Shown here in pieces: positions 36,272-46,088 of a stretch of 64,000 nt of DNA. Below the pieces are notes generated by a model. It worked only from the letters and a program-made list of their open reading frames with translations, did not search any database and was not told the origin of the DNA. The DNA is from Flavobacterium terrae (GTDB taxonomy: Bacteria > Bacteroidota > Bacteroidia > Flavobacteriales > Flavobacteriaceae). The stretch is from positions 558,001 to 622,000 of the forward strand of contig NZ_FQZI01000002.1 in the NCBI RefSeq assembly GCF_900142035.1. The letters are read 5' to 3'. Each line of letters starts with the position of its first letter. The first letter of the stretch is position 1. Position numbers and translations under genes: made by a program.

Positions 36272-36444
36272 ATTTAAAAATTAAAAGTACTTTGAATTAC
36301 AAAGTTATTATTAATTTTAAATTGATCAATAATTTTGGAATAAAGTTTTCAAAAATTAATTATTATAATAAAAGTCAAAACTTTAAAAATATATACATTT
36401 AAGATAAGACAAATATTTAACGATTTCTTCACTCTTTTATTCCT

Positions 36445-36452
36445 TAATTTTG
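36445..36452 (+). promoter_or_regulatory. Predicted -7 element of the ABC exporter gene
   Basis: TAATTTTG matches TAnnTTTG, 35 nt before the ATG at 36488. Confidence 0.5.
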
Positions 36453-36487
36453 TTCATCCTCAAACAAAAGGACTTTCTTAAAAATAT

Positions 36488-38248
36488 ATGAAACTACTCT
36501 ACAGTTACCTCAAAAAACATAAAGCTCTACTTTTTTTTGCCTTACTAATGGCCGCCATTAATATTTGTTTTAGCTTGAGTGATTCTATTATCACTGGTAA
36601 ACTAATGCAAGATTGTGGTGTAGGAATTGCTAAATACAAAGGAAATGAAATAGGCTTTATCAAAGCAGTTGGATTCTGGCTTGGTCTTTCTTTAGGAGCA
36701 GCTATGATTTCACGTATTACAAAAAACTTCCAAGATTATTTCACCAATATTGTCATACAACGTACGGGTGCCGAAATGTATACAGATGGAATCAAAAAAT
36801 CATTAGACTTGCCTTATATGGAGTTTGAAGACCAGCAAAGTGGTAAAACGTTAAGCATGCTTCAAAAAGTACGTTTGGACTCTGAAAAGCTGATCACTCT
36901 TTCTATATCTTTAATTTTTCAAACTATTATTGGGTTCATTTTTGTACTCGTCTATATTTCTAGAATTGATTATCGTATTGCTATTATTTTCATCTTAACT
37001 GCTCCTATCATAGCATACATCAGTTCTTTTTTAGGAAAGAAAATAAAAGCTGTATCCAGAAAAATTGTGCAACAAACCAATTCATTAGCTGGTTCTACCA
37101 CTGAAAGCTTAAGAAATATTGAATTAGTAAAAAGTTTAGGATTAACACAACAAGAAGAAGGTCGATTAAACTTGAATACCTTAAAAATTTTACAACTAGA
37201 AATACAAAAAATTAGATTCATTCGAAGCTTGAGTTTTATACAAGGAACAACTGTTCACTTTATGCGTACTTGCATCGTTTTTACTTTATACTATTTCTTA
37301 TTTAACAGTAAAATAGTTGTAGGTGATTTATTGACTATGGTCTTTTTCACCTTTTTCATTTTTAATCCATTACAAGAATTAGGAGCATTCATCATTGCCA
37401 AAAACGAAACCAAGGTGTCAATGGAAAACTTCGAAAAATTGCTAAGTGCTACCTCAGAATTTCGCCCTGATCAACCTAAAGACTTTGGCACAATTCAAAC
37501 ATTGACTTTTTCTGATGTAGAATTCCAACACAAGACAGCAAAACAACCAGCAGTAGAGAATATAAACTTCACTATCAAACAAGGTGAAACTGTAGCGTTT
37601 GTTGGACCATCAGGTGCCGGAAAAACCACATTAGTAAAACTTCTAGTTGGCTTATACCCCCCAGCAAAAGGTAACATATTATACAACAATATCGATTCTA
37701 AAGAAATAGATTTACTTGATTTACGTCAGCAATTAGGCTTTGTAACCCAAGATGCTCAATTATTTTCAGGAACGATTAAAGAGAATTTATTATTTGTAAA
37801 ACCTGATGCAACGGACCAAGAATTATTAGATGCCTTGCATAAAGCCAGTTGTCAAAATTTACTAAAACGTGCCGAAAATGGTATAAACACTACTATAGGA
37901 GAAGGTGGAATAAAAGTATCTGGCGGAGAAAAACAAAGACTTTCAATTGCTCGAGCTATACTACGTCATCCTAATTTATTGATATTTGACGAAGCGACTT
38001 CTGCTTTAGACTCAATTACTGAAGAAGAAATCACCTCAACCATTAGAAATATTTCTGACGATGACAGAATTACGGTATTAATAGCACATCGTTTATCAAC
38101 GATTATGCATGCTGACAAGATTTTTGTCTTAGAACAAGGTAAAATAATCGAACAAGGTAAACATGAAGACTTATTGGATGAAAAAGGTCTTTATTACGCG
38201 ATGTGGAGACAACAAATAGGTGAACGAAAAAGTTCTGCTGTAGTTTAA
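36488..38248 (+). CDS. ABC transporter with fused membrane and ATPase domains (586 residues)
   Basis: A type IV (ABCB-like) exporter half-transporter. Six transmembrane helices occupy roughly residues 1-310. The ATPase domain has Walker A (GPSGAGKTTLVK, about 373-384), the signature SGGEKQRLS (about 478), Walker B with LLIFDEATSALD (about 497-508) and the H-loop AHRLST. It would work as a homodimer in the inner membrane, exporting a lipid, drug or peptide; the substrate cannot be told. It is monocistronic, with a strong terminator after it. Confidence 0.95.
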   Translation: MKLLYSYLKKHKALLFFALLMAAINICFSLSDSIITGKLMQDCGVGIAKYKGNEIGFIKAVGFWLGLSLGAAMISRITKNFQDYFTNIVIQRTGAEMYTDGIKKSLDLPYMEFEDQQSGKTLSMLQKVRLDSEKLITLSISLIFQTIIGFIFVLVYISRIDYRIAIIFILTAPIIAYISSFLGKKIKAVSRKIVQQTNSLAGSTTESLRNIELVKSLGLTQQEEGRLNLNTLKILQLEIQKIRFIRSLSFIQGTTVHFMRTCIVFTLYYFLFNSKIVVGDLLTMVFFTFFIFNPLQELGAFIIAKNETKVSMENFEKLLSATSEFRPDQPKDFGTIQTLTFSDVEFQHKTAKQPAVENINFTIKQGETVAFVGPSGAGKTTLVKLLVGLYPPAKGNILYNNIDSKEIDLLDLRQQLGFVTQDAQLFSGTIKENLLFVKPDATDQELLDALHKASCQNLLKRAENGINTTIGEGGIKVSGGEKQRLSIARAILRHPNLLIFDEATSALDSITEEEITSTIRNISDDDRITVLIAHRLSTIMHADKIFVLEQGKIIEQGKHEDLLDEKGLYYAMWRQQIGERKSSAVV

Positions 38249-38252
38249 AATA

Positions 38253-38287
38253 AAAAAAGCCCGAAACAATTTGTTTCGGGCTTTTTT
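38253..38287. terminator. Terminator after the ABC exporter gene
   Basis: AAAAAAGCCCGAAAC pairs with GTTTCGGGCTTTTTT around AATTT, the strongest terminator seen here. It also ends the convergent lipoprotein genes. Confidence 0.95.
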
Positions 38288-38297
38288 ATAAATTATT

Positions 38298-39113
38298 TTA
38301 ATAGAAATGTTGTATTGTAGTTACAATACCACCAAAAGTTTCTGTTTCAGTTTTAGGATAATCATTTGACTCATATGTATATGAATACGTTGTCAATGGA
38401 GTTGTCGTTGAATTTTCAGTTAAAATATTATGATTTACTCCATTTACACTAGTATAAGCAAAACTTAACTTACTATATCCAACAACATTCTTGAAAGGAT
38501 TATTTTTAGCATCATATGTATAAGTAATAGTTTCAATAAGTGAACCGTTTTCAAATTTTTCAATTTTAACTACTTCACCATTCGCAAAATAGATTTTCCC
38601 AGTCCCATCTAAATTAGTTTGTGAAACATCATCACCACTATAATAATTAACCGAAATTGTTCCATCTGCATTATAAGCATAAGTTTCTTTATGTCCCAAA
38701 TCATCTAATGGCTCTATCGATGTCATTGAATTTATTCTACCATTTGAATCGTACGAATAACTATCTTCTTGTTCGATAGTCCCATTATTCAATTTATAAG
38801 TTAGCTTTGCAATGTTATCTCCATTATAAGTATAATAAACATCACTCTCTGGAGTGTCATCAATTGCGCTCACAATTTTATTACCATTATAAGTATAATT
38901 CCATGTTGAAACATTACCAGAATCATCCGTATGAATAGTTTTCTTCAACAAAACTGAACCAGCTGGATTTGTTGGATTAGTGGGATTCGTTGGGTTTGTG
39001 GGATTTGCGGGATTTGTAGAACTATCAGATGGCGGTATATTAGGCTCTATATCATGAGAACATGAATTTAACAAAAGTGTAAAAGCACCTAAAAAGTAGA
39101 TTATTTTTTTCAT
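38298..39113 (-). CDS. Paralogous lipoprotein 3 with NPT repeat and YD-like strands (271 residues)
   Basis: The lipoprotein signal MKKIIYFLGAFTLLLNSC is followed by an Asn-Pro-Thr repeat (TNPANPTNPTNPTNPTNPAG, about residues 36-56). The rest is a chain of beta-strand repeats with the pattern YTYNG...N, YSYDSNGRI, YAYNADGT and YTYDAKNNPF, resembling YD/RHS-type repeats. The C-terminal half shares its motif order (YDAKNNPFKNVVGYSKL) with the two genes upstream. No enzymatic motif is seen. It is the third of three tandem paralogues following alaS. Probably a surface or periplasmic lipoprotein of unknown role. Confidence 0.8.
   Translation of the reverse strand: MKKIIYFLGAFTLLLNSCSHDIEPNIPPSDSSTNPANPTNPTNPTNPTNPAGSVLLKKTIHTDDSGNVSTWNYTYNGNKIVSAIDDTPESDVYYTYNGDNIAKLTYKLNNGTIEQEDSYSYDSNGRINSMTSIEPLDDLGHKETYAYNADGTISVNYYSGDDVSQTNLDGTGKIYFANGEVVKIEKFENGSLIETITYTYDAKNNPFKNVVGYSKLSFAYTSVNGVNHNILTENSTTTPLTTYSYTYESNDYPKTETETFGGIVTTIQHFY
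38965..39018 (-). repeat. Six 9-bp repeats encoding the NPT linker
   Basis: Six consecutive 9-bp units of the form GGATTNGTN (plus strand) encode the Asn-Pro-Thr/Ala repeat after the lipobox. The unit is in frame, so copy number can change without a frameshift. Confidence 0.9.
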
Positions 39114-39220
39114 ATGGGGTATAATTTATTTTTTTGCGAATTAACAAAAAAAAGCTGAGAGTTGAACTCTCAACTTTTAAAATAATAAATCAGAAAATTT
39201 AGTTCTTATCATAAACTAAA

Positions 39221-40057
39221 TTATTCATAGAAAAACTGTGTCGTATTATCTAACACTTGATTCCTATCATACATTTTTCTTTCTATTGGAAAAAACGACT
39301 CATTATAGGTAAATAATCTCTTATAACTTGATACAACTGTTGTCCAACTTCCACTTACATATTCATCTGCAGTACGCTTTATATTACCTAAATTCCCACT
39401 AGAAGTTGTTTCTACATTATCAAATAATTTTTTGTACCCTACTATATTTATAGTCGGATTCTTCTTAGAATTATATGTATACTCCTCCCATTTATCATTA
39501 TATCTTCCTCCAGCAATAATTGGATAATCCGTATTTATTTGTGAAGATACAGTAGTCCCTGAAAAATAAACTGTCCCATCTGAAATTATAGTTTCCTGGC
39601 TATTTGATAAATTAATACTGAAAACTTCATAATCTGCTACCTCTTCATTACCATTAATAAGATGATGATCATATACCGTCTTCTTTTTAGCTGATAGAGT
39701 TCCTCCAGAGTATTCATACATTATAACTTGTGTGATCTTATCATTTTGATAAGTGTACTCTTTTTTTGATTTTAAAATTGCATTAGAGTATTTTTCAACT
39801 TTAGTAATTAAATCTCCAGTATATGTAAATTTAGTTTCATCATTGTTAGTACCATTAGTGGAAAGAATTTTATCTATTTTAAATCCAACATAGAAATAAG
39901 TATCAGTTGTTACAACACTTCCTTTTGTTGTAATGGTCTTTTTTAGCAAAACATTTCCTGACACATCCTCTGGTTCTTGAACGGCCACATCATCGCCTGA
40001 CGAACATGAGTAAAGAACAAATAATAGAAAACTTAGTAGTAGTGTGATTTTTCTCAT
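39221..40057 (-). CDS. Paralogous lipoprotein 2 with YD-like strands (278 residues)
   Basis: A lipoprotein signal (MRKITLLLSFLLFVLYSC) leads into a short acidic linker (SSGDDVAVQEPEDVSGN). Then VLLKKTITTKGSV closely matches the same point of the neighbour (VLLKKTIHTDDSG). Beta-strand repeats follow (FTYTGDLITKVEKYSN; YTYQNDKITQVIMYE; YTYNSKKNPTINIVGYKKL). It belongs with its two neighbours to one tandem family. Function unknown. Confidence 0.78.
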   Translation of the reverse strand: MRKITLLLSFLLFVLYSCSSGDDVAVQEPEDVSGNVLLKKTITTKGSVVTTDTYFYVGFKIDKILSTNGTNNDETKFTYTGDLITKVEKYSNAILKSKKEYTYQNDKITQVIMYEYSGGTLSAKKKTVYDHHLINGNEEVADYEVFSINLSNSQETIISDGTVYFSGTTVSSQINTDYPIIAGGRYNDKWEEYTYNSKKNPTINIVGYKKLFDNVETTSSGNLGNIKRTADEYVSGSWTTVVSSYKRLFTYNESFFPIERKMYDRNQVLDNTTQFFYE

Positions 40058-40137
40058 TTTATTTGGTTCAATTATAAATTGTTGTAAAGAAAAAATTCAT
40101 TTTTTTAATCTGTAAAGAATAATATAAGCATTGTTAT

Positions 40138-40902
40138 TTAGTAATAATATTCAAAAACATCTGAATAAGTATTTGATGTTGTATTTTTTTCAGTTATTTT
40201 AACTGGATAGTTCTCATTATTATAATCTAATTCATAGATTGTATGAGATAAATCATGAGACAGTAAGTTATTTTCAATACCTCCTGATTCAACAAACATC
40301 ATCACTATTTTATTAAATCCTAAAATATTTTTAAAAGGGGTATACTTATTATCATATGTCATTAATTCAGTATACTGTATTGTTGAATATGATGAATCCC
40401 CATAAGTTTCTAATTTAAATACATTGCCATTTGAATTTAAATAATATTTATAGTATTCCGTTTCAATATTATTAATACTAATTGAAGTTATAGTGCCGTC
40501 AATATTGTGGGTGAAACTTTCTGATAAACTTAAATTTGAAGTTCCTCCCGAAACATTATACACTTTATATTCTGACAATTTATTTTCGGTATTATAAAAA
40601 AAAGTCCTATACTTTTTTAATATTCCAGATTGATAATAATCAATCCTCGTTATTAAATCATTATTATAGGTATATCTATCTTCCTTATCATTATTATAAA
40701 TAACTTTATCTAATTTATCTCCTGAATAATTAAAATCTCCTATGACATAACTAATTGGCGAATTATAATCATAATGTTTAAACTGAATTGGCTTTATATT
40801 ATTAGAAGGTGTTATTGGAGCTTCAACTATTAATGCATCATCACTAGAACAAGAAGTTAACAATAATGTTATAAAACTCATTAAAACAATAATCTTTCTC
40901 AT
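40138..40902 (-). CDS. Paralogous lipoprotein 1 with YD-like strands (254 residues)
   Basis: Lipobox LTSC after MRKIIVLMSFITLLLTSC and a short linker (SSDDALIVEAPITPSN). Strand repeats include FNYSGDKLDKVIYNN, YTYNNDLITRIDYYQSG and YDNKYTPFKNILGFNKI, the counterpart of the KNPFKNVVGY block in the other two. It ends in YYY like a shortened version of the others. It is the first of the three tandem genes downstream of alaS. Function unknown. Confidence 0.78.
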   Translation of the reverse strand: MRKIIVLMSFITLLLTSCSSDDALIVEAPITPSNNIKPIQFKHYDYNSPISYVIGDFNYSGDKLDKVIYNNDKEDRYTYNNDLITRIDYYQSGILKKYRTFFYNTENKLSEYKVYNVSGGTSNLSLSESFTHNIDGTITSISINNIETEYYKYYLNSNGNVFKLETYGDSSYSTIQYTELMTYDNKYTPFKNILGFNKIVMMFVESGGIENNLLSHDLSHTIYELDYNNENYPVKITEKNTTSNTYSDVFEYYY

Positions 40903-40965
40903 TTATTACAACTTTAAAAATTTTAAGAATCTAAAAAAATATTACAAAAAAATCCTTTATATTTA

Positions 40966-43602
40966 CTACTTAACAAATTCCACCGCTTTTTCCAGTGCTT
41001 CTTTGATTCCATCAACATTTTTACCACCAGCAGTTGCAAAGAATGGTTGACCACCGCCACCACCTTGGATGTATTTTCCAAGTTCGCGAACAACTTGTCC
41101 AGCGTTTAAGTTTTTGCTTGCTACTAATTCTTTAGAGACATAACACGTTAACATTGGTTTTCCTTCTTCAGCTGTAGCTAAAACTAAGAATAAATTAGTT
41201 TCGTTATTACCTAATTCATAAGCCAAATCTTTTGCTCCTTCAGGGTTTAAATCTACCTGAGTTGCTAAAAATTTAACTCCGTTTATTTCTTGTATTTGAG
41301 AAACTAATTCACCTTTAAGGTTTTTTGCTTTTTCTTTTAATAATTGCTCAATTTGTTTTTTCAATTTAGCGTTGTCGTCTTGTAAAGCAACAACAGCTTT
41401 CATTGTATCTTGAGGGTTTTTTAATACTTCTTTGATTTCAGCTAATGTGCTTTCTTGATTTTTATAGAAATCTTTCACAGCATCACCAGTAATTGCCTCA
41501 ATACGACGAATACCCGCAGCTACAGCTCCCTCTGAAACAATTTTGAAATGCCAAATGTCAGCACTATTTTTCACGTGAATTCCTCCACATAACTCTTTAC
41601 TATCTCCAAATTCAATCATACGAACATTATCGCCATATTTTTCACCAAACAACGCCATTGCACCTTTTTCTAATGCTTCTTTGATTGGGATATTTCTATG
41701 TTCTACTAATTGTAATTGTGCTTCAATTTGTGCATTTACGCTTGCTTCTACTTGACGTAATTCTTCATCCGTTACTTTAGAGAAGTGTGAAAAGTCGAAA
41801 CGTAAATAATTTGGATTTACTAACGAACCTTTTTGTTCAACATGTGTTCCTAAAATTGTTCTTAAAGCCAAATGCATCAAATGCGTAGCAGAGTGATTTT
41901 TAGAAGTCGAAGTTCTTAAATCAGTATTTACTTTTGCTACAAATCCTGCTTCAACATTCTCAGGAAGTTGTTTTGCGAAATGCAATATTAAGTTGTTTTC
42001 TTTTTTCGTGTCGATAATTTCGATGGTTTCGTTAGCTGAAACTAATGTTCCTTTATCACCAACTTGTCCACCACCTTCTGGATAGAATGGCGTAGCGTCT
42101 AAAACGATTTGGTATAAAACACCATCCTTTTTAGAATCAACTTTACGGATTCTTGTGATTTTAACATTGTTTTCCGTTTGGTCATAACCAACAAATGTTT
42201 CTACGTTTCCTTCAATTAAAACTTTCCAGTCGTCAGTAGTTACTTCTGAAGCTGCACGAGAACGTGCTTTTTGTTTTTGTAATTCTGATTCAAATTCAGT
42301 TTCATTGAACGAATAACCTTTTTCTTTTAAAATTAAAGCCGTTAAGTCTTTCGGGAAACCAAAAGTATCATACAATTCAAATACTTTTTCTCCTGAAACT
42401 TCTTTTCCAGCTGTTTCAGCAACTACTTTATCTAATAATTGTAATCCTTGTTCTAAAGTTCGTAAGAAAGAAGCTTCTTCTTCACGGATTACATTGGTAA
42501 CCAATTGTTGTTGCGATTTAATTTCAGGGAAAAATTCGCCCATTTGATTCGCTAACACTTCAACTAATTTATTAATGAAAGGTTCTTTAGTTCCTAAGAA
42601 TGTAAATCCGTAACGAATAGCACGACGTAAAATTCTACGAATTACATAACCAGCGCCTGTATTTGATGGCAATTGTCCATCAGCAATAGCAAAAGCTACC
42701 GCACGAACGTGATCTACAATTACACGAATCGCAATATTCGTTTTGTTTTGCTCTTCTGATATGTTTTTTACTTCGTTTGAAGTGTATTTCAATCCTGTAA
42801 TTTCCTCAACTTTCGCGATAAGCGGCGTGAAAACATCTGTATCATAATTTGAAGTTACGTTTTGCATTGCCATACACAAACGCTCAAATCCCATTCCGGT
42901 ATCAACGTGTTGTGCAGGTAGTTTTTCTAACGAACCATCAGCTTTACGATTGAATTCCATGAAAACGTTGTTCCAAATTTCCACTACTTGCGGATGATCA
43001 GCATTAACTAAATCTCTTCCTGAAACAGCAGCACGTTCCGCATCGGTTCTTAAATCGATATGAATTTCTGAACAAGGACCACACGGACCTTGATCACCCA
43101 TTTCCCAGAAGTTGTCTTTTTTATTTCCTAAGATGATTCGGTCTTCAGATACATATTGTTTCCAAATATCAAATGCTTCTTGGTCAAACGGAACATTCTC
43201 AGCAGGATTTCCTTCGAAAACTGAAACATACAAACGGTCTTTGTCTAACTTTAAAACTTCGGTAAGAAATTCCCAAGCCCAAGCCAATGCTTCTTTTTTG
43301 AAATAATCGCCAAAAGACCAGTTACCTAGCATTTCGAACATCGTGTGATGGTAAGTATCAAAACCTACATCTTCTAAATCATTGTGTTTTCCTGAAACAC
43401 GAAGACATTTTTGCGTATCGGCTATTCTTGGGCTTTTTGGAGTTCCATTGCCTAAGAAGAATTCTTTGAATTGTGCCATTCCCGAGTTGTTGAACATTAG
43501 GGTTGGGTCGTCTTTAAGGACGATTGGCGCAGAAGGAACAATTAAATGGTCCTTACTTTTAAAAAAATCAAGGTATGCCTTACGAATGTCTTGTGATTTC
43601 AT
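40966..43602 (-). CDS. alaS: Alanyl-tRNA synthetase
   Basis: An 878-residue class II alanyl-tRNA synthetase. The N-terminal catalytic core starts [24 protein letters not shown] and includes [17 protein letters not shown] tRNA-recognition domain follows, then the editing domain with zinc ligands HxxxH (HSATHLMH) and CGGIH (Cys plus His). The C-terminal DHHA1-type oligomerisation part is rich in glycine ([17 protein letters not shown]). It charges tRNA-Ala and clears mischarged serine or glycine. Length is normal. It is divergent from the M23 peptidase gene, with TATTTTTG (43642-43649, minus) as a candidate -7 box. Confidence 0.98.
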   Translation of the reverse strand: MKSQDIRKAYLDFFKSKDHLIVPSAPIVLKDDPTLMFNNSGMAQFKEFFLGNGTPKSPRIADTQKCLRVSGKHNDLEDVGFDTYHHTMFEMLGNWSFGDYFKKEALAWAWEFLTEVLKLDKDRLYVSVFEGNPAENVPFDQEAFDIWKQYVSEDRIILGNKKDNFWEMGDQGPCGPCSEIHIDLRTDAERAAVSGRDLVNADHPQVVEIWNNVFMEFNRKADGSLEKLPAQHVDTGMGFERLCMAMQNVTSNYDTDVFTPLIAKVEEITGLKYTSNEVKNISEEQNKTNIAIRVIVDHVRAVAFAIADGQLPSNTGAGYVIRRILRRAIRYGFTFLGTKEPFINKLVEVLANQMGEFFPEIKSQQQLVTNVIREEEASFLRTLEQGLQLLDKVVAETAGKEVSGEKVFELYDTFGFPKDLTALILKEKGYSFNETEFESELQKQKARSRAASEVTTDDWKVLIEGNVETFVGYDQTENNVKITRIRKVDSKKDGVLYQIVLDATPFYPEGGGQVGDKGTLVSANETIEIIDTKKENNLILHFAKQLPENVEAGFVAKVNTDLRTSTSKNHSATHLMHLALRTILGTHVEQKGSLVNPNYLRFDFSHFSKVTDEELRQVEASVNAQIEAQLQLVEHRNIPIKEALEKGAMALFGEKYGDNVRMIEFGDSKELCGGIHVKNSADIWHFKIVSEGAVAAGIRRIEAITGDAVKDFYKNQESTLAEIKEVLKNPQDTMKAVVALQDDNAKLKKQIEQLLKEKAKNLKGELVSQIQEINGVKFLATQVDLNPEGAKDLAYELGNNETNLFLVLATAEEGKPMLTCYVSKELVASKNLNAGQVVRELGKYIQGGGGGQPFFATAGGKNVDGIKEALEKAVEFVK

Positions 43603-43665
43603 TATTTGGCTAATATTTTGTTACTTTGTAATAATCGTGTGCAAAAATAGTACATTTTTTAAAGA

Positions 43666-44637
43666 ATGGGGAAAGTAAAATATTATTTCGATACTGAAAG
43701 TTTAGCCTACCGAAAAATAAAACCTAAAAAAGGAAGAAATTTAGGTTTTGCAGCACTTTTTTTACTTGCTTCTGCCTTGTTTGGTTTCTTATGTTTTTTT
43801 GTTCTTTCTAACAGCAAATATTTTGAGACACCTAAAGACAAAATTCAAGCAAGACAAATAGAAAATTTAAAACTTAACTACACTATTCTTAATCAAAAAA
43901 TCAATGAATTAGATGAAGTATTGGCAAATGTCCAAGAACGTGACAAGAACATTTATAAAGTTTATTTCAATGCTACTTTATCTAAAATTGAAAAAGACAG
44001 TATTAATAGCAAAATAACCTTTAAGGAATTGCTAAAACTCAATAATGAGCAAATTATTGAAAAAACCAATGGCCGTGTTTCACAAATTTCTGAAGAATTA
44101 GCCAATCAATCTAAATCATTGGATGAGATTTTAAATCTGGCTAAGAAAAAAGAAAAATTTCTTTCCTCTATACCTGCTATTCAGCCTGTAAAAAATGAAC
44201 ATTTAAAACACATGGCTTCTGGTTTTGGGTACAGAAGTGATCCTTTTACCAAAGCAAGAAAAATGCACAAAGGAATGGACTTTACATCTCCCACTGGTAC
44301 ACCTGTTTACGCTACTGGAGACGGAGTTGTTCGAAGAGCAGATGCTGGAGCCTCAGGATTTGGAAACCATATTGTTATTACCCATGGATTTGGTTACGAA
44401 ACACTATACGCACATTTGAGTCGCTACAACTGTAGACCAGGAAAAAGAGTAAAAAGAGGAGACGTAATTGGATTTGTAGGAAGCACAGGTCGAAGCCAAG
44501 CTCCTCATTTGCATTATGAAGTTCACAAAGGAGGAAAAGTAGCAAATCCAATTAACTTTTATTACGGAGACATTTCAGCAGTTGAGTATACCGCAATTGC
44601 TAAACTTGCAACGCAAGAAAATCAATCATTAGACTAA
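43666..44637 (+). CDS. M23-family peptidoglycan endopeptidase (323 residues)
   Basis: An N-terminal cytoplasmic tail, one transmembrane segment (FAALFLLASALFGFLCFFVL), a periplasmic coiled coil (about residues 60-170) and a C-terminal M23 (LytM) domain. Zinc ligands are visible: HxxxD-type MHKGMDF (His and Asp) and HLHYEV. It is likely an active endopeptidase that cuts peptide cross-links in the wall, or a regulator of amidases like EnvC. The gene overlaps the MerR-type gene by 1 nt (TAATG), so the two are co-translated. Confidence 0.93.
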   Translation: MGKVKYYFDTESLAYRKIKPKKGRNLGFAALFLLASALFGFLCFFVLSNSKYFETPKDKIQARQIENLKLNYTILNQKINELDEVLANVQERDKNIYKVYFNATLSKIEKDSINSKITFKELLKLNNEQIIEKTNGRVSQISEELANQSKSLDEILNLAKKKEKFLSSIPAIQPVKNEHLKHMASGFGYRSDPFTKARKMHKGMDFTSPTGTPVYATGDGVVRRADAGASGFGNHIVITHGFGYETLYAHLSRYNCRPGKRVKRGDVIGFVGSTGRSQAPHLHYEVHKGGKVANPINFYYGDISAVEYTAIAKLATQENQSLD

Positions 44638-44966
44638 TGCATATTAATCTTCCAGAAAAATTATACTATAGCATGGGCGAAATTGCCAAAGCTTTTAATG
44701 TAAATCAATCTTTAATTCGTTTTTGGGATAAAGAGTTTGACATTTTGAAACCAAAGAAAAATGCTAAAGGAAATAGAATGTTCACTCCTGAGGATGTAAA
44801 AAATCTTCAATTAATATATCATTTGGTAAAAGAAAGAGGTTTTACACTTGAAGGTGCCAAAATACATTTAAAAGAAGGTCAAAAAAAGACTTTAGATAAA
44901 TTTGAGATTATAAAAAAACTCGAAAACATCAAAATTCAACTTACAAACATTAAAAACGAACTTTAA
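44637..44966 (+). CDS. MerR-type transcriptional regulator (109 residues)
   Basis: A MerR winged-helix domain covers residues 8-80: YSMGEIAKAFNVNQSLIRFW, DKEFDILKPKKNAKGNRM, FTPEDVKNLQLIYHLVKERG. No long effector-binding C-terminus is present, only a short helical end, as in many Bacteroidetes MerR proteins found directly after an M23 peptidase gene. Its effector and target are unknown. The start codon overlaps the preceding stop. Confidence 0.92.
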   Translation: MHINLPEKLYYSMGEIAKAFNVNQSLIRFWDKEFDILKPKKNAKGNRMFTPEDVKNLQLIYHLVKERGFTLEGAKIHLKEGQKKTLDKFEIIKKLENIKIQLTNIKNEL

Positions 44967-45033
44967 TTTGTAACTTTTTCAAACTTATTACGTTTAATTA
45001 TCAAATAAATTAACTTAAAAAAACAAAACGAAT

Positions 45034-45651
45034 ATGAGAAAATGGTTAATTCCTGTTGGAATAATTTTAGTAGTTGTATTTGCATTATACAGCTGGGCAA
45101 AAGGAGTAAACAATACTGCAGTAACTTTAAGCGAAGGCATTAAAGAATCATGGGGTAATGTTGAAACATCATACCAAAGAAGAAATGACCTAATTGGTAA
45201 CTTAGTAAAAACTGTAAAAGGAGCCGCTGATTTTGAAAAATCAACTTTAGAAGCAGTAATCAAAGCAAGATCTGAAGCTACTTCTGTAAAAATTGACCCA
45301 TCAAACATTACACCTGAGCAATTGGCACAGTTCAATCAAGCACAAGGAAACTTAAACAGCTCATTATCTAGACTTCTTGTTACTGTTGAACAATATCCTG
45401 ATTTAAAAGCAAATCAAAACTTCTTAAAACTACAAGACGAACTAGCTAGTACTGAAAATCAAATCTTAACTGCTCGTACTCGTTTTAACGAAGCTGTAAA
45501 ACCTTACAACACTCATATTAAAACTTTCCCTAATAGTTTATTAGCAGGAATGTTTGGCTTTACAGAGAAATCATATTTTGATGCAGTTGCCGGTGCAGAA
45601 AAACCAGTTGATGTAGAATTTAACTTTGACAACAAAGAAGATAAAAAATAA
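45034..45651 (+). CDS. LemA-family protein (205 residues)
   Basis: An N-terminal membrane anchor (WLIPVGIILVVVFALYSW) precedes the LemA core: SWGNVETSYQRRNDLIGNLV, VKGAADFEKSTLEAVIKARS and, near the end, TFPNSLLAGMFGF. LemA proteins are helical bundles of unclear biochemical role, commonly followed by TPM-domain genes, as here. The next gene starts within the stop codon, so the three genes are one operon. Confidence 0.95.
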   Translation: MRKWLIPVGIILVVVFALYSWAKGVNNTAVTLSEGIKESWGNVETSYQRRNDLIGNLVKTVKGAADFEKSTLEAVIKARSEATSVKIDPSNITPEQLAQFNQAQGNLNSSLSRLLVTVEQYPDLKANQNFLKLQDELASTENQILTARTRFNEAVKPYNTHIKTFPNSLLAGMFGFTEKSYFDAVAGAEKPVDVEFNFDNKEDKK

Positions 45652-46088
45652 TGTCTGTAACTGAAGATTTTCTAACAACACTTGAAGAACAAGAAATTGT
45701 TGACGCCATTCAAACGGCCGAAAAAAACACTTCGGGTGAAATTAGAGTCCACATAGAAGCACAAAATGAAAAACCTCCGTTCGAAAGAGCTCAGGAGGTT
45801 TTCTTTTCGCTTAACATGAATATGACTTTGGCCAGAAATGGAGTTCTTTTTTATGTAAATGTATCTAACAAATCATTTGTTATATTAGGTGACGAAGGTA
45901 TAAACAAAGTTGTAGAAAGTGATTTTTGGGACTGTACAAAAGACATAGTACTTGAACATTTTAAAGAAAAAAAGTTCAAAGATGGATTAGTAGCTGGAAT
46001 ACTTAGAGCTGGAGAAAGGCTAAAAGCGTATTTCCCATTCCAAGCTGACGATACAAATGAATTACCTAACGAAATCTCTAAATCATAA
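45651..46088 (+). CDS. TPM-domain protein, soluble short form (145 residues)
   Basis: A single TPM (TLP18.3/Psb32/MOLO-1) domain without a signal peptide: IQTAEKNTSGEIRVHIEAQN, GVLFYVNVSNKSFVILGDEG, EHFKEKKFKDGLVAGILRAG. TPM domains are linked to photosystem repair in plants and to phosphatase-like activity; the bacterial role is unknown. It overlaps lemA and abuts the next TPM gene. Confidence 0.9.
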   Translation: MSVTEDFLTTLEEQEIVDAIQTAEKNTSGEIRVHIEAQNEKPPFERAQEVFFSLNMNMTLARNGVLFYVNVSNKSFVILGDEGINKVVESDFWDCTKDIVLEHFKEKKFKDGLVAGILRAGERLKAYFPFQADDTNELPNEISKS

